From the NCBI GenBank assembly GCA_902619315.1, contig CACNDW010000003.1, positions 62,001-126,000 of the forward strand: a stretch of 64,000 nucleotides of DNA. The letters run 5' to 3'. Under the pieces are notes generated by a model that saw only the letters and a program-made list of their open reading frames with translations, did no database searches and was not told the DNA's origin. Source of the stretch: an uncultured Bacteroidota bacterium (GTDB taxonomy: Bacteria > Bacteroidota > Bacteroidia > Flavobacteriales > Flavobacteriaceae). Below, piece after piece: positions 54,826 to 64,000 of this stretch. Every line of letters starts with the position of its first letter. The stretch's first letter is position 1. The position numbers and the translations under genes were made by a program.

Positions 54826-56028
54826 TCAAAATGACAATCTTATTGCATCTTGGACCTTTTGCGCGGCTTCTTCAAAGGCTATGGCAGATAAAACGTTAAG
54901 TCCGGAATCATCAATTAATTTCTTGGCAATGTCGGAATTTGTTCCTTGTAAACGAACAATAATTGGGACCTTGATGGCATCTCCCATATTTCTATAGGCA
55001 TCCACGATTCCCTGAGCCACCCGGTCGCAACGTACTATCCCACCAAAGATGTTGACCAAAATCGCGGCTACATTGGGATCCCTTAAGATCAATCTAAAAG
55101 CTGTCTCAACCCGCTTTGCATCAGCGGTACCTCCTACATCTAAAAAGTTGGCCGGAGAACCACCGGATTGTTTGATCAAATCCATGGTCGCCATGGCCAA
55201 TCCTGCTCCATTTACCATACATCCCACATTTCCGTCCAGTGCTACGTAGTTGAGTCCTACTTCACGCGCTTCTACATCGGTAGGGTTTTCCTCGGATAGG
55301 TCTCTGAGTTCTTCGTATTCTTTGTGTCGAAAAAGGGCATTGTCGTCCAGAGTTACCTTGGCATCAACTGCAATGATCTTGTCATCAGAAGTCTTCAAAA
55401 CGGGATTGATTTCAAATAGAGAGGCATCTGCTCCAACATAGGCATCGTACAACGCGGTAATGAATTTTACCATTCCTTTATAGGCCAAACCATTCAAACC
55501 CAAATTAAAAGCAACATTTCGGGCTTGAAAGCCTTGAAGCCCATGAGCAGAGTCAATTTCTTCGGTAAAAATCAACTCAGGTGTTTTTTCGGCTACGGCT
55601 TCAATATCCATTCCTCCTTCAGTGGAATACATAATCATGTTCTTTCCAGTAGATCGGTTGAGTAGAACCGAAACATAAAATTCTTTAGGTTCTGAATCAC
55701 CTGGATAGTATACATCTTCGGCGATTAATACCTTATTGACTTTTTTACCCTCAGGAGGGGTTTGAGGCGTGATCAATTGCATCCCAATGATTTGTTCAGA
55801 TATGGATTTCACCTCATCCAAACTCTTGGCCAATTTGACCCCTCCGCCTTTGCCTCTTCCACCGGCGTGGATTTGTGCCTTGATTACATGCCATGAGGTT
55901 CCCGTATCCGATGTTAGCTTTTGGGCTGCTAAAACCGCATCATTAGAATTGTTAGCTACAATACCGTTTTGAACGGCTACGCCAAAGCTGGCTAAAATCT
56001 TTTTGCCCTGATATTCGTGTAGATTCAT
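54826..56028 (-). CDS. sucC: SucC, succinate-CoA ligase (ADP-forming) beta subunit
   Basis: The TCA-cycle enzyme that makes ATP from succinyl-CoA. The start [17 protein letters not shown] (56028) is the conserved one; an ATG 21 bases upstream adds an unrelated MGHKNQI. ATP-grasp motifs are visible ([30 protein letters not shown] [38 protein letters not shown]) and the CoA-ligase half [33 protein letters not shown] and [10 protein letters not shown]. sucD is not next to it, which is common in this group. 400 residues. Confidence 0.97.
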   Translation of the reverse strand: MNLHEYQGKKILASFGVAVQNGIVANNSNDAVLAAQKLTSDTGTSWHVIKAQIHAGGRGKGGGVKLAKSLDEVKSISEQIIGMQLITPQTPPEGKKVNKVLIAEDVYYPGDSEPKEFYVSVLLNRSTGKNMIMYSTEGGMDIEAVAEKTPELIFTEEIDSAHGLQGFQARNVAFNLGLNGLAYKGMVKFITALYDAYVGADASLFEINPVLKTSDDKIIAVDAKVTLDDNALFRHKEYEELRDLSEENPTDVEAREVGLNYVALDGNVGCMVNGAGLAMATMDLIKQSGGSPANFLDVGGTADAKRVETAFRLILRDPNVAAILVNIFGGIVRCDRVAQGIVDAYRNMGDAIKVPIIVRLQGTNSDIAKKLIDDSGLNVLSAIAFEEAAQKVQDAIRLSF

Positions 56029-56046
56029 TATTTGGTTTTTATGTCC

Positions 56047-56054
56047 CAAAAATA
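56047..56054 (-). promoter_or_regulatory. -7 element of sucC
   Basis: Minus-strand TATTTTTG, a match to TAnnTTTG, 18 bases before the sucC ATG at 56028. Confidence 0.4.
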
Positions 56055-56170
56055 GTAAATCAGCAGTGAATAATATACCATTAGTGGAAAAGTATAATGT
56101 TACATATAAAACAATATGTTTGATTTTTATAACATATGATGTTTTTGGACAGTGGTTTGATTTTTGAGAT

Positions 56171-56178
56171 TAATTTTG
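56171..56178 (+). promoter_or_regulatory. -7 element of lysA
   Basis: TAATTTTG, a match to TAnnTTTG, 13 bases before the lysA ATG. A TTTG at 56144-56147 is 23 bases further up, slightly long for a -33 element. No lysine riboswitch-like structure was noticed in the 163-base gap. Confidence 0.4.
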
Positions 56179-56191
56179 CGATAAATTAAAT

Positions 56192-57433
56192 ATGATAAAA
56201 GTGACGAACCTTGATTTATTAGCCATTGCCTCGGAGTTTGGCAATCCAATCTATGTATACGACTCAGCAAAAATAGCCTCTCAGTATCAAAAATTGACTT
56301 CTGCATTTAGTAATATAAGAAATCTTAGGATCAATTATGCCACCAAGGCATTGTCTAATGTCTCAATCTTAAAACTGATGCGGCAATTGGGTTCGGGATT
56401 GGATACTGTCTCCATCCAAGAGGTGAAATTAGGATTGGTTGCAGGTTTTGAACCCCATGCCATCATTTATACTCCAAACGGGGTTTCCCTAAATGAAATA
56501 GAGGAAGTTGCCAAAATGGGGGTTCAAATCAATATTGACAACCTTTCCTTATTAGAGCAATTCGGTGCTAAACATTCCAAAACACCCGTCTGTATTCGCA
56601 TCAACCCCCATGTAATGGCGGGCGGTAACAATAACATCTCTGTTGGACATATTGACTCCAAATTCGGTATTTCAATACATCAAATACCACATTTACTGCG
56701 AATCGTAGAAAATACCGCCATGAAAATAAACGGAATACACATGCACACTGGCAGCGATATATTAGACATCGACGTTTTTTTACATGCGGCCGAAATTTTA
56801 TTTGATACCGCAAAACATTTTAAAAATCTTGAGTTTATAGATTTTGGTAGTGGTTTTAAAGTTCCTTATCAACAAAATGATATTGAAACTAATCTCGAAG
56901 AGCTGGGTGAAAAATTATCAAAAAGATTCGTTAATTTTTGCAAGGAATACGGACATGACCTACAACTGATCTTTGAGCCTGGAAAATTTTTGGTCAGCGA
57001 AGCCGGCCATTTCGTAACTCAAGTCAACGTAGTCAAACAAACCACGTCTACAGTATTTGCTCAGGTAGATAGTGGCTTTAACCACCTGATCCGCCCTATG
57101 CTATATGGTTCTTATCACCATATCGAAAACCTTTCCAATCCCAACGGGAAACAACGCTTTTATTCCGTGGTAGGGTATATTTGCGAAACAGACACCTTTG
57201 GCAGCAACCGAAAAATAGCAGAGATCACCGAGGGAGACCTATTGGTGTTTAGAAACTGTGGCGCCTATTGCTTTTCTATGGCCAGCAACTACAATTCCCG
57301 TTACCGGCCTGCAGAGGTGCTATGGCATGATGGCAAAGCTCATTTGATTCGGAAAAAAGAAACCTTTGAGGACATTCTCCACAATCAGTTAGAAATTGTT
57401 TTTTCTAAAGAAAGTGCTGAGCAAAAAGCCTAA
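56192..57433 (+). CDS. lysA: LysA, diaminopimelate decarboxylase
   Basis: The last step of lysine synthesis. [27 protein letters not shown] (PLP lysine in YATKA), [47 protein letters not shown] and the second-domain CETDTFG and [17 protein letters not shown] are the family motifs. The final arm holds the Cys and Tyr that complete the neighbour's active site in the dimer. 413 residues. Convergent with mnmA, overlapping by four bases. Confidence 0.97.
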   Translation: MIKVTNLDLLAIASEFGNPIYVYDSAKIASQYQKLTSAFSNIRNLRINYATKALSNVSILKLMRQLGSGLDTVSIQEVKLGLVAGFEPHAIIYTPNGVSLNEIEEVAKMGVQINIDNLSLLEQFGAKHSKTPVCIRINPHVMAGGNNNISVGHIDSKFGISIHQIPHLLRIVENTAMKINGIHMHTGSDILDIDVFLHAAEILFDTAKHFKNLEFIDFGSGFKVPYQQNDIETNLEELGEKLSKRFVNFCKEYGHDLQLIFEPGKFLVSEAGHFVTQVNVVKQTTSTVFAQVDSGFNHLIRPMLYGSYHHIENLSNPNGKQRFYSVVGYICETDTFGSNRKIAEITEGDLLVFRNCGAYCFSMASNYNSRYRPAEVLWHDGKAHLIRKKETFEDILHNQLEIVFSKESAEQKA

Positions 57434-58602
57434 GCAATAACCCCTGATCCTAACAACTCTGAGTCTTTGTACCAAGCCACAAACTGACCAGAAGTAACAG
57501 CAGATTGAGGTTGATTAAACAATACATATAGGGCATCTGTATGAAAAAAAAGGGTAGCTTTTTGAAGGTTTTGACGGTATCGTATTCTTGCCATAACCTC
57601 CATTTTTTTTTCTTGAATGTTACTTAAATCTTGCCTCACCCAATGTATATCATCCAAATTGACTTTAAGGGCATTACGAAACAAACCTGGGTGACTTTTA
57701 CCCTGTCCTACATAGACAACATTTTCAACCACATCGGTATCAATCACAAATAAAGGTTCGGGTGTTCCCCCTACAGCAAGGCCTTTTCTCTGGCCTATAG
57801 TGAAAAAGTGCGCCCCATTATGTGTCCCCACGATTTTTCCATCTTTAGCTTGATATCGTATTTTTTGAGATTTGTCAGTTAAGGTTTTGGGGAGGTCTTT
57901 GCCATTGTAAAAATCCTCGGCTATTTGAATGATGTTTCCTACATTGGGTTGCAATTGCTGCTTCAAAAAATCGGGCAAACTCACTTTCCCAATAAAGCAT
58001 AGACCTTGAGAGTCTTTTTTTTCAGCCGTAACCAAATTAAGTTCCCGGGCAATTTTACGTACCTCTGATTTTTGCAGGTGACCAATTGGAAAAAGGGTTT
58101 TTGCCAATTGATTCTGAGTCAATTGACATAGGAAATAGGATTGGTCTTTGTTGCCATCAACACCGCTGATCAAGCGGTAAATACTCTTATTTTCAATATA
58201 AACTATTTCTTTTTGACAATAATGGCCTGTAGCCACATAGTCTGCACCCAAAGAAAGGGCGATTTTTAAAAAAACGTCAAACTTAATTTCTCGGTTACAA
58301 AGTATATCTGGGTTGGGAGTTCTTCCCGCAGCATATTGATCGAACATATAGTCAACGATGCGTTCTTTATATTCAGCACTTAAATCTACGGTTTGAAAAG
58401 GGATTCCTAGCTTTTCGGCAACAAGCATGGCATCATTGCTATCCTCCAGCCATGGACATTCATTTGAGAGGGTTACCGACTCGTCGTGCCAGTTTTTCAT
58501 AAACAACCCAATGACTTCGTAATCCTGTTGGGTAAGCAAATAGGCCGCTATACTGGAGTCCACCCCTCCAGATAAACCCACAACAACCCTTTTCTTTTTC
58601 AT
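57430..58602 (-). CDS. mnmA: MnmA, tRNA-uridine 2-sulfurtransferase
   Basis: It thiolates U34 of tRNA Lys, Glu and Gln. [18 protein letters not shown] is the PP-loop; [24 protein letters not shown] (first catalytic Cys), [19 protein letters not shown] (second catalytic Cys) and [13 protein letters not shown] follow in order. 390 residues. A TAACTTTG -7 element is only four bases from the ATG. Confidence 0.97.
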   Translation of the reverse strand: MKKKRVVVGLSGGVDSSIAAYLLTQQDYEVIGLFMKNWHDESVTLSNECPWLEDSNDAMLVAEKLGIPFQTVDLSAEYKERIVDYMFDQYAAGRTPNPDILCNREIKFDVFLKIALSLGADYVATGHYCQKEIVYIENKSIYRLISGVDGNKDQSYFLCQLTQNQLAKTLFPIGHLQKSEVRKIARELNLVTAEKKDSQGLCFIGKVSLPDFLKQQLQPNVGNIIQIAEDFYNGKDLPKTLTDKSQKIRYQAKDGKIVGTHNGAHFFTIGQRKGLAVGGTPEPLFVIDTDVVENVVYVGQGKSHPGLFRNALKVNLDDIHWVRQDLSNIQEKKMEVMARIRYRQNLQKATLFFHTDALYVLFNQPQSAVTSGQFVAWYKDSELLGSGVIA

Positions 58603-58606
58603 AGAG

Positions 58607-58614
58607 CAAAGTTA
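58607..58614 (-). promoter_or_regulatory. -7 element of mnmA, probably leaderless
   Basis: Minus-strand TAACTTTG, a match to TAnnTTTG, four bases before the mnmA ATG at 58602. It lies in the 48-base gap after yidC. Confidence 0.45.
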
Positions 58615-58650
58615 CACCAACAAATTAAATTCTAATCCTTATGATAGGGC

Positions 58651-60480
58651 CTATCTACCGCGGGCTTTTTTTTGCTTTTCAGCTTGTTCCATTGCTTTTT
58701 GCAAACGTGCGGAGAAGCCTCCAACCTTTTTGGGTTTCTTTTTGTTCTCCTCTATTTGGGCATGGATTTTTTGATCATCAATGATATAATTCTTGATCAC
58801 CAACATCAAAAAAATGGTCAACAGGTTAGAAACAAAGTAGTACAAACTCAATCCGCTGGCATAGTTGTTAAAGAAAAATAACATCATCAGCGGCATGAGG
58901 TACATGATAATCTTCATATTGGGCATTCCGGGTTGCTGGGGCATGGCTTGCTGGCCGGTGGTCATCTGGGTATAAAAAAAGATCGCTATAGAGGCCAAAA
59001 TAGGAAACAAACTGACATGGTCACCGTAAAATGGGATGTTAAATCCCAGGTCTAAGATCGAGTCATAAGAAGACAGATCGTCAGCCCAAAGAAAACTTTT
59101 TTTACGTAATTCAAAAGCAACTGGGAAAAAAGTGAAAAGGGCATAAAAAACAGGGAGTTGCAACAAAGCAGGTATACAACCCGCCATAGGGTTAGCTCCT
59201 GCGCGATTGTAGAGGCTCATCGTTTCCTGCTGACGCTTTACTGCATTGTCTTTGTATTTTTTGTTCAGTTCCTCAATTTCGGGTCGCAATACTTTCATTT
59301 TAATTTGGGAAACATAGGACTTGTAAGTAACGGGAGACATAGCCAAACGAACAATAATAGTCATTAAGATAATGGCGATCCCATGCGGTAAAAAGGAAGA
59401 TAAGAATCCAAATAAAGGCAAAAAAATAAATCGGTTGAGCCAGCCAAAGATACCCCAACCTAATGGAATCGATGATTCTAAATCTCTATCATATGATTTT
59501 AAAGTTTGATAATCGGTAGTTCCAAAATAGTATTCAAACTGACTTCCAAACTCCCCAGATTTATATGCCAATGGGATTTGAACGCCAAATTTTTTGGTAA
59601 AAACCTGGTTTAAAGACCTTTCATCTGCCAGATTATCGGTGGTAACCGTGAGTTGGTCTATCGGGTTTTCTGGGATCAAAATGGCGCTGAAAAAGTGTTG
59701 TCTAAAAGAAACCCATCTCACTTCCTCCGGGGATTCCTCGTCGCTTCCGCTCAGGGATAGATAATCTATTTTATCCCCGTCATATCCGTATGTGAGTTCA
59801 GTATAGCGTCCTTCATAGTCAATACTTTTGGAATTGCGGTAAGCATTAGTTTCCCAGGATAATATCGCCGGCTCACTGCTGTCCAATAGATCGGCAATTC
59901 CCGAGGATTGAATGGTAAAATCAACCAAAAAACGCTCTGCATCAATGGCATAAACATATTCCAAATACTGGTTAGGTGCAATGGCTGCTTTAAGAGATAG
60001 TGTTTGTTTTCCGTTTTTCGAACTAAGTTGAGGAGTAAAGTAAAAATCTTTGGTATTGAGTCTTCGACCGTCTTTGGTGATAAATTTTAGGTTGAATTGA
60101 CTATTACCTTCTTTGACCAATTCCAGGGGTTGATCAAGGTAATCGGTATAATTTTTGAGCCGAACAAGCGTAATCAACCCACCCTTGGGACTCACTTTTA
60201 TCAAAAGATTTTTGTTTTCCAGCATTTGGGGAGCAGCTCCCTGATCAGTCATCCAATTACTGAAAATCCCGAAAGTACTTCGAAGATTTATTTTTTGAAG
60301 GGAGTCATTTAATTGAATAGGCGGCGCTTCCTTTGGTTGGCTAGCAACTTCGGTTTTTTCGGTTTCAACAGCGGGATTTACTACTTCTTCAGGCTTATTG
60401 ACATAAAGCATCCATGTAAGGATCATCGCAATGAGAACGAATCCAATGAATTGGTAGGGATCAAATTTTCTTTCTTCCAT
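58651..60480 (-). CDS. yidC: YidC membrane protein insertase
   Basis: An N-terminal membrane helix (QFIGFVLIAMILTWMLYV) is followed by a large periplasmic beta domain (residues of about 60-350) and the five-helix insertase core: NRFIFLPLFGFLSSFLPHGIAIILMTIIVRLAMSPVTYKSYVSQIKMKVLRPEIEELNKKYKD, then NPMAGCIPALLQLPVFYALFTFF and LMPLMMLFFFNNYASGLSLYYFVSNLLTI. The tail is basic (KKPKKVGGFSARLQKAM). It inserts and folds inner-membrane proteins. 609 residues. Fourteen bases downstream of pyrG. Confidence 0.97.
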   Translation of the reverse strand: MEERKFDPYQFIGFVLIAMILTWMLYVNKPEEVVNPAVETEKTEVASQPKEAPPIQLNDSLQKINLRSTFGIFSNWMTDQGAAPQMLENKNLLIKVSPKGGLITLVRLKNYTDYLDQPLELVKEGNSQFNLKFITKDGRRLNTKDFYFTPQLSSKNGKQTLSLKAAIAPNQYLEYVYAIDAERFLVDFTIQSSGIADLLDSSEPAILSWETNAYRNSKSIDYEGRYTELTYGYDGDKIDYLSLSGSDEESPEEVRWVSFRQHFFSAILIPENPIDQLTVTTDNLADERSLNQVFTKKFGVQIPLAYKSGEFGSQFEYYFGTTDYQTLKSYDRDLESSIPLGWGIFGWLNRFIFLPLFGFLSSFLPHGIAIILMTIIVRLAMSPVTYKSYVSQIKMKVLRPEIEELNKKYKDNAVKRQQETMSLYNRAGANPMAGCIPALLQLPVFYALFTFFPVAFELRKKSFLWADDLSSYDSILDLGFNIPFYGDHVSLFPILASIAIFFYTQMTTGQQAMPQQPGMPNMKIIMYLMPLMMLFFFNNYASGLSLYYFVSNLLTIFLMLVIKNYIIDDQKIHAQIEENKKKPKKVGGFSARLQKAMEQAEKQKKARGR

Positions 60481-60494
60481 GAGCTTTAATTCGG

Positions 60495-62126
<1,632 letters not shown>

Positions 62127-62186
62127 CTATAATGACTAACCGAGCTCAAATTTACAAAATCCCGACTTACTTTTGTTGCATTTCTA

Positions 62187-63944
62187 CTATTTCTTGAGTT
62201 CAATGATTTCAAGATCTTTGTGTTGAAGTAAAAAATAGCCAGTGTTTTCAAAACTCTTATTTTGTTTTTTATAGAGAAAGCGATGTTCCTGATAATCAGT
62301 CTCTGCAATCTTGTCAATTGATTTAAAGTTGCCAGAATAAGCTTTTCTCAGGATCAAATCCATCACAAGGTCATAGGCACGAATGGCAGTTCGGTTGGGT
62401 GGTTTTCCAAAGGTGCTGATGTAGTGATTTTGAAAATGATTGTATTCTCCCAGCTTTAAGGGCAATCGATCCGTGGTATAGGTAAATTTCAAATCCCCCA
62501 GTTGCTTCCTAGATAAGTTGGGATTTTCGTATACATTTCCACGGTAAGTAGTAAATAATTGAACTTCTCTGAGTTCTGACTGCTGGGCACTCATCTGTGA
62601 ACTGGCACTTGATATCAATGAAAAGTCTTGACTTTCTAGGATCACCTTATTGGGAAGGGTATCCACCAAAAGGGAATCAATCAAATCAGGCAATATATAA
62701 TTACTTTTTTCGGGACGCAAAATCGTTGCCATGGGGAACAATTCCAAAAGGTCATTTTCCACAGAACGGCTCAAAGAATCAACGACCAAAACAATATTGT
62801 CTTCTCGATTCAATGTTCTGTCCAAATACTCAAACATTCTTTTTCTTAGGAAATTTTTGGATGTAACCGATTGATAGACTGCCTCCCTTAGAGCCACTGG
62901 ATTGGTCGAAAGGGGAGCAATCTTAGGAATTTTTCGAACTAGAGACTTAGTCGATAGAAAATCAAAATTGGTAGGAATCAATGGGCCAATTATGGCATCA
63001 GTATGAGAAAAATCATGGGTGTTGATAATTTCATTCACTTTTGAGATACTGTTTTGAGTATCAAAGACATTGAGCTTTAGTGAAACCCCATAGTGACTCA
63101 AAGTATCCGCTGCCAGCAAAACACCTGAATAAAAATCTGTAGAGAGGGTATGCAAATTCCGGCTTTGCAACAACCTACGAGTGTCTTCTATAGAGTCGTA
63201 TTCTATTTGATTGGCTTTGAATGGCAATAGAAGAACCAACTCAATTTCGTGGGATTCTTTAAGAGAGTCCAAAAGTGATAAACGCTCTACTAATAGGTCA
63301 TTCTGAATCTTCAGCTCACCTTTGGCTTCACCAGGAACCCTCAATATCATCCCTGCCTGTAATCCCAAAGCAGACAGTTTGGGATTGAGGGAATCCAATA
63401 CCTTTTGGGTTACCCCTATTTTTTTTTCGATGCGATAATAACCTTCCTTGGGAAGTACTTTGTAATAATTGAAGCTACTGTCCCAAGCCGAATCAATGGT
63501 TTCACTTTCAGTTGTTGAAGCCACAATAGGAATTCGAATTTCCTGACCTTCCTTTAGTCCTTTTTTGATCTCAGGGTTTAAGGCCTCCAATTCTGGAATA
63601 GTGATCTGAAAATTATAGGCTATACGCCATTTAGTCTCTTTAGGTTTTACGATATAGGCTTGGGTGCTTTGATCTAACTGTACCAGTTGCTCTGGTAATT
63701 TCTCAACCAACATCGGATAAACGGGAATGCGCAAAACCATCCTTTTTCTCAACCCTATTTTCTTTAGAAGGGGATTGTACTCATTCAACTGGGTTTCTGT
63801 AATGTTGTATTTTTTAGTTATACCAAAGATGGTCTCTTTTTTTTTGACCTTATGAGGAAGAAACTTCACAGGCATCTCCTGTGCATTGGAAAAAAGAATT
63901 CCACACAAAAAAAGAGCAAGAAAAAAGATTTTATTTTTTTTCAA
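62187..63944 (-). CDS. LysM repeats plus type 1 periplasmic-binding-protein domain
   Basis: The start is TTG at 63944, one base past the guaA stop, giving the signal peptide KKNKIFFLALFLCGILFSNAQ; a longer frame to 63989 would overlap guaA. Three LysM modules follow (HKVKKKETIFGITKKYNITETQLNEYNP; AYIVKPKETKWRIAYNFQITIPELEALNP; YKVLPKEGYYRIEKKIGVTQKVLDSLNP), which bind peptidoglycan. From about residue 235 a type 1 periplasmic-binding fold begins (ELVLLLPFKANQIEYDS, DFYSGVLLAADTL, AIIGPLIPTNFDFLS), as in LpoA and branched amino-acid receptors. It is likely an envelope protein linked to the cell wall; the ligand is unknown. 585 residues. Confidence 0.88.
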   Translation of the reverse strand: MKKNKIFFLALFLCGILFSNAQEMPVKFLPHKVKKKETIFGITKKYNITETQLNEYNPLLKKIGLRKRMVLRIPVYPMLVEKLPEQLVQLDQSTQAYIVKPKETKWRIAYNFQITIPELEALNPEIKKGLKEGQEIRIPIVASTTESETIDSAWDSSFNYYKVLPKEGYYRIEKKIGVTQKVLDSLNPKLSALGLQAGMILRVPGEAKGELKIQNDLLVERLSLLDSLKESHEIELVLLLPFKANQIEYDSIEDTRRLLQSRNLHTLSTDFYSGVLLAADTLSHYGVSLKLNVFDTQNSISKVNEIINTHDFSHTDAIIGPLIPTNFDFLSTKSLVRKIPKIAPLSTNPVALREAVYQSVTSKNFLRKRMFEYLDRTLNREDNIVLVVDSLSRSVENDLLELFPMATILRPEKSNYILPDLIDSLLVDTLPNKVILESQDFSLISSASSQMSAQQSELREVQLFTTYRGNVYENPNLSRKQLGDLKFTYTTDRLPLKLGEYNHFQNHYISTFGKPPNRTAIRAYDLVMDLILRKAYSGNFKSIDKIAETDYQEHRFLYKKQNKSFENTGYFLLQHKDLEIIELKK

Positions 63945-63945
63945 T

Positions 63946-64000
63946 TTATTCCCATTCAATGGTAGCAGGCGGTTTAGAACTAATGTCATAAACTACTCTA
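63946..64000 (-). CDS. guaA: GMP synthase, last 17 codons
   Basis: The minus strand from the window end reads RVVYDISSKPPATIEWE and a stop at 63946-63948. This is the well-conserved C-terminus of GuaA (RVVYDITSKPPATIEWE in relatives), which aminates XMP to GMP. The rest lies outside the window. It is one base upstream of the LysM gene start, so the two are coupled. Confidence 0.9.
   Translation of the reverse strand, partial: RVVYDISSKPPATIEWE

Noticed and set aside
56029..56191. Possible lysine riboswitch or attenuator before lysA
   Set aside because: No stable paired structure of that kind could be drawn; only promoter-like elements are seen.

Overview
The window looks like chromosome from a low-GC marine or aquatic member of the Bacteroidota, class Flavobacteriia. 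Signs of this are the GldI gliding-motility lipoprotein, OstA-like, WbqC, DUF5683 and DUF5606 proteins, a LysM plus periplasmic-binding-protein fusion downstream of guaA, a long LepB, lipoprotein signals ending in Cys, and repeated Bacteroidota-type promoter elements (TAnnTTTG). No genus can be named from the sequence alone. I see no phage, insertion sequence, CRISPR array or rRNA.

Layout. 1-2424: the 3' end of oxyR, a small conserved gene, a trpB-like gene on the minus strand broken by two nonsense codons and one frameshift, and two tandem tRNA-Pro genes. 2632-11811: the one accessory block, concerned with carbohydrate: a lipoprotein sulfatase whose signal peptide is separated from the enzyme by a frameshift in a run of 12 A, a secreted esterase, a ThuA-like protein, and a five-gene operon (DUF6807/PmoA-like, Tat-type Gfo/Idh/MocA oxidoreductase, a lipoprotein oxidoreductase, a PQQ-type sugar dehydrogenase, a cytochrome c). 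I infer envelope-side oxidation of a (possibly sulfated) sugar, with electrons passed to the cytochrome.

11823-25825: housekeeping genes for division and segregation (ftsB/divIC-like, parA, parB), lysine synthesis (dapB), secretion (lepB), two rhomboid proteases coupled to mutL, ribH, recF and ndk. 25947-43541: nrnA, gldI, a cyclophilin-FKBP fusion, a trmH-type methyltransferase, a Rel (p)ppGpp enzyme, fur, purA, an LPS-transport OstA-like protein, a class III aminotransferase, TPR protein, two overlapping DUF368 membrane proteins, aroE and a DUF349 protein.

43543-64000: a minus-strand operon ruvX-def-DUF5606-mazG; a plus-strand operon dapD-GT2-tsaC-cca-ctaA-pRiA4b-like; an unknown protein with faint kinase-like motifs; uvrB facing an hsp20 across a bidirectional terminator; sucC, lysA, mnmA, yidC, pyrG, the LysM-PBP protein and the last codons of guaA. 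Genes are packed tightly, often with 1-11 base overlaps. No gene-free stretch exceeds about 300 bases; the longest are 2425-2631 and 6004-6267.

The items most worth a second look are the A12 tract in front of the sulfatase, the sugar-oxidation operon and the inverted repeat upstream of it, the trpB-like pseudogene, several promoters placed so close to the ATG that the mRNAs would be leaderless, a Fur protein without its usual CxxC pair, and the 353-residue protein at 51087-52148.
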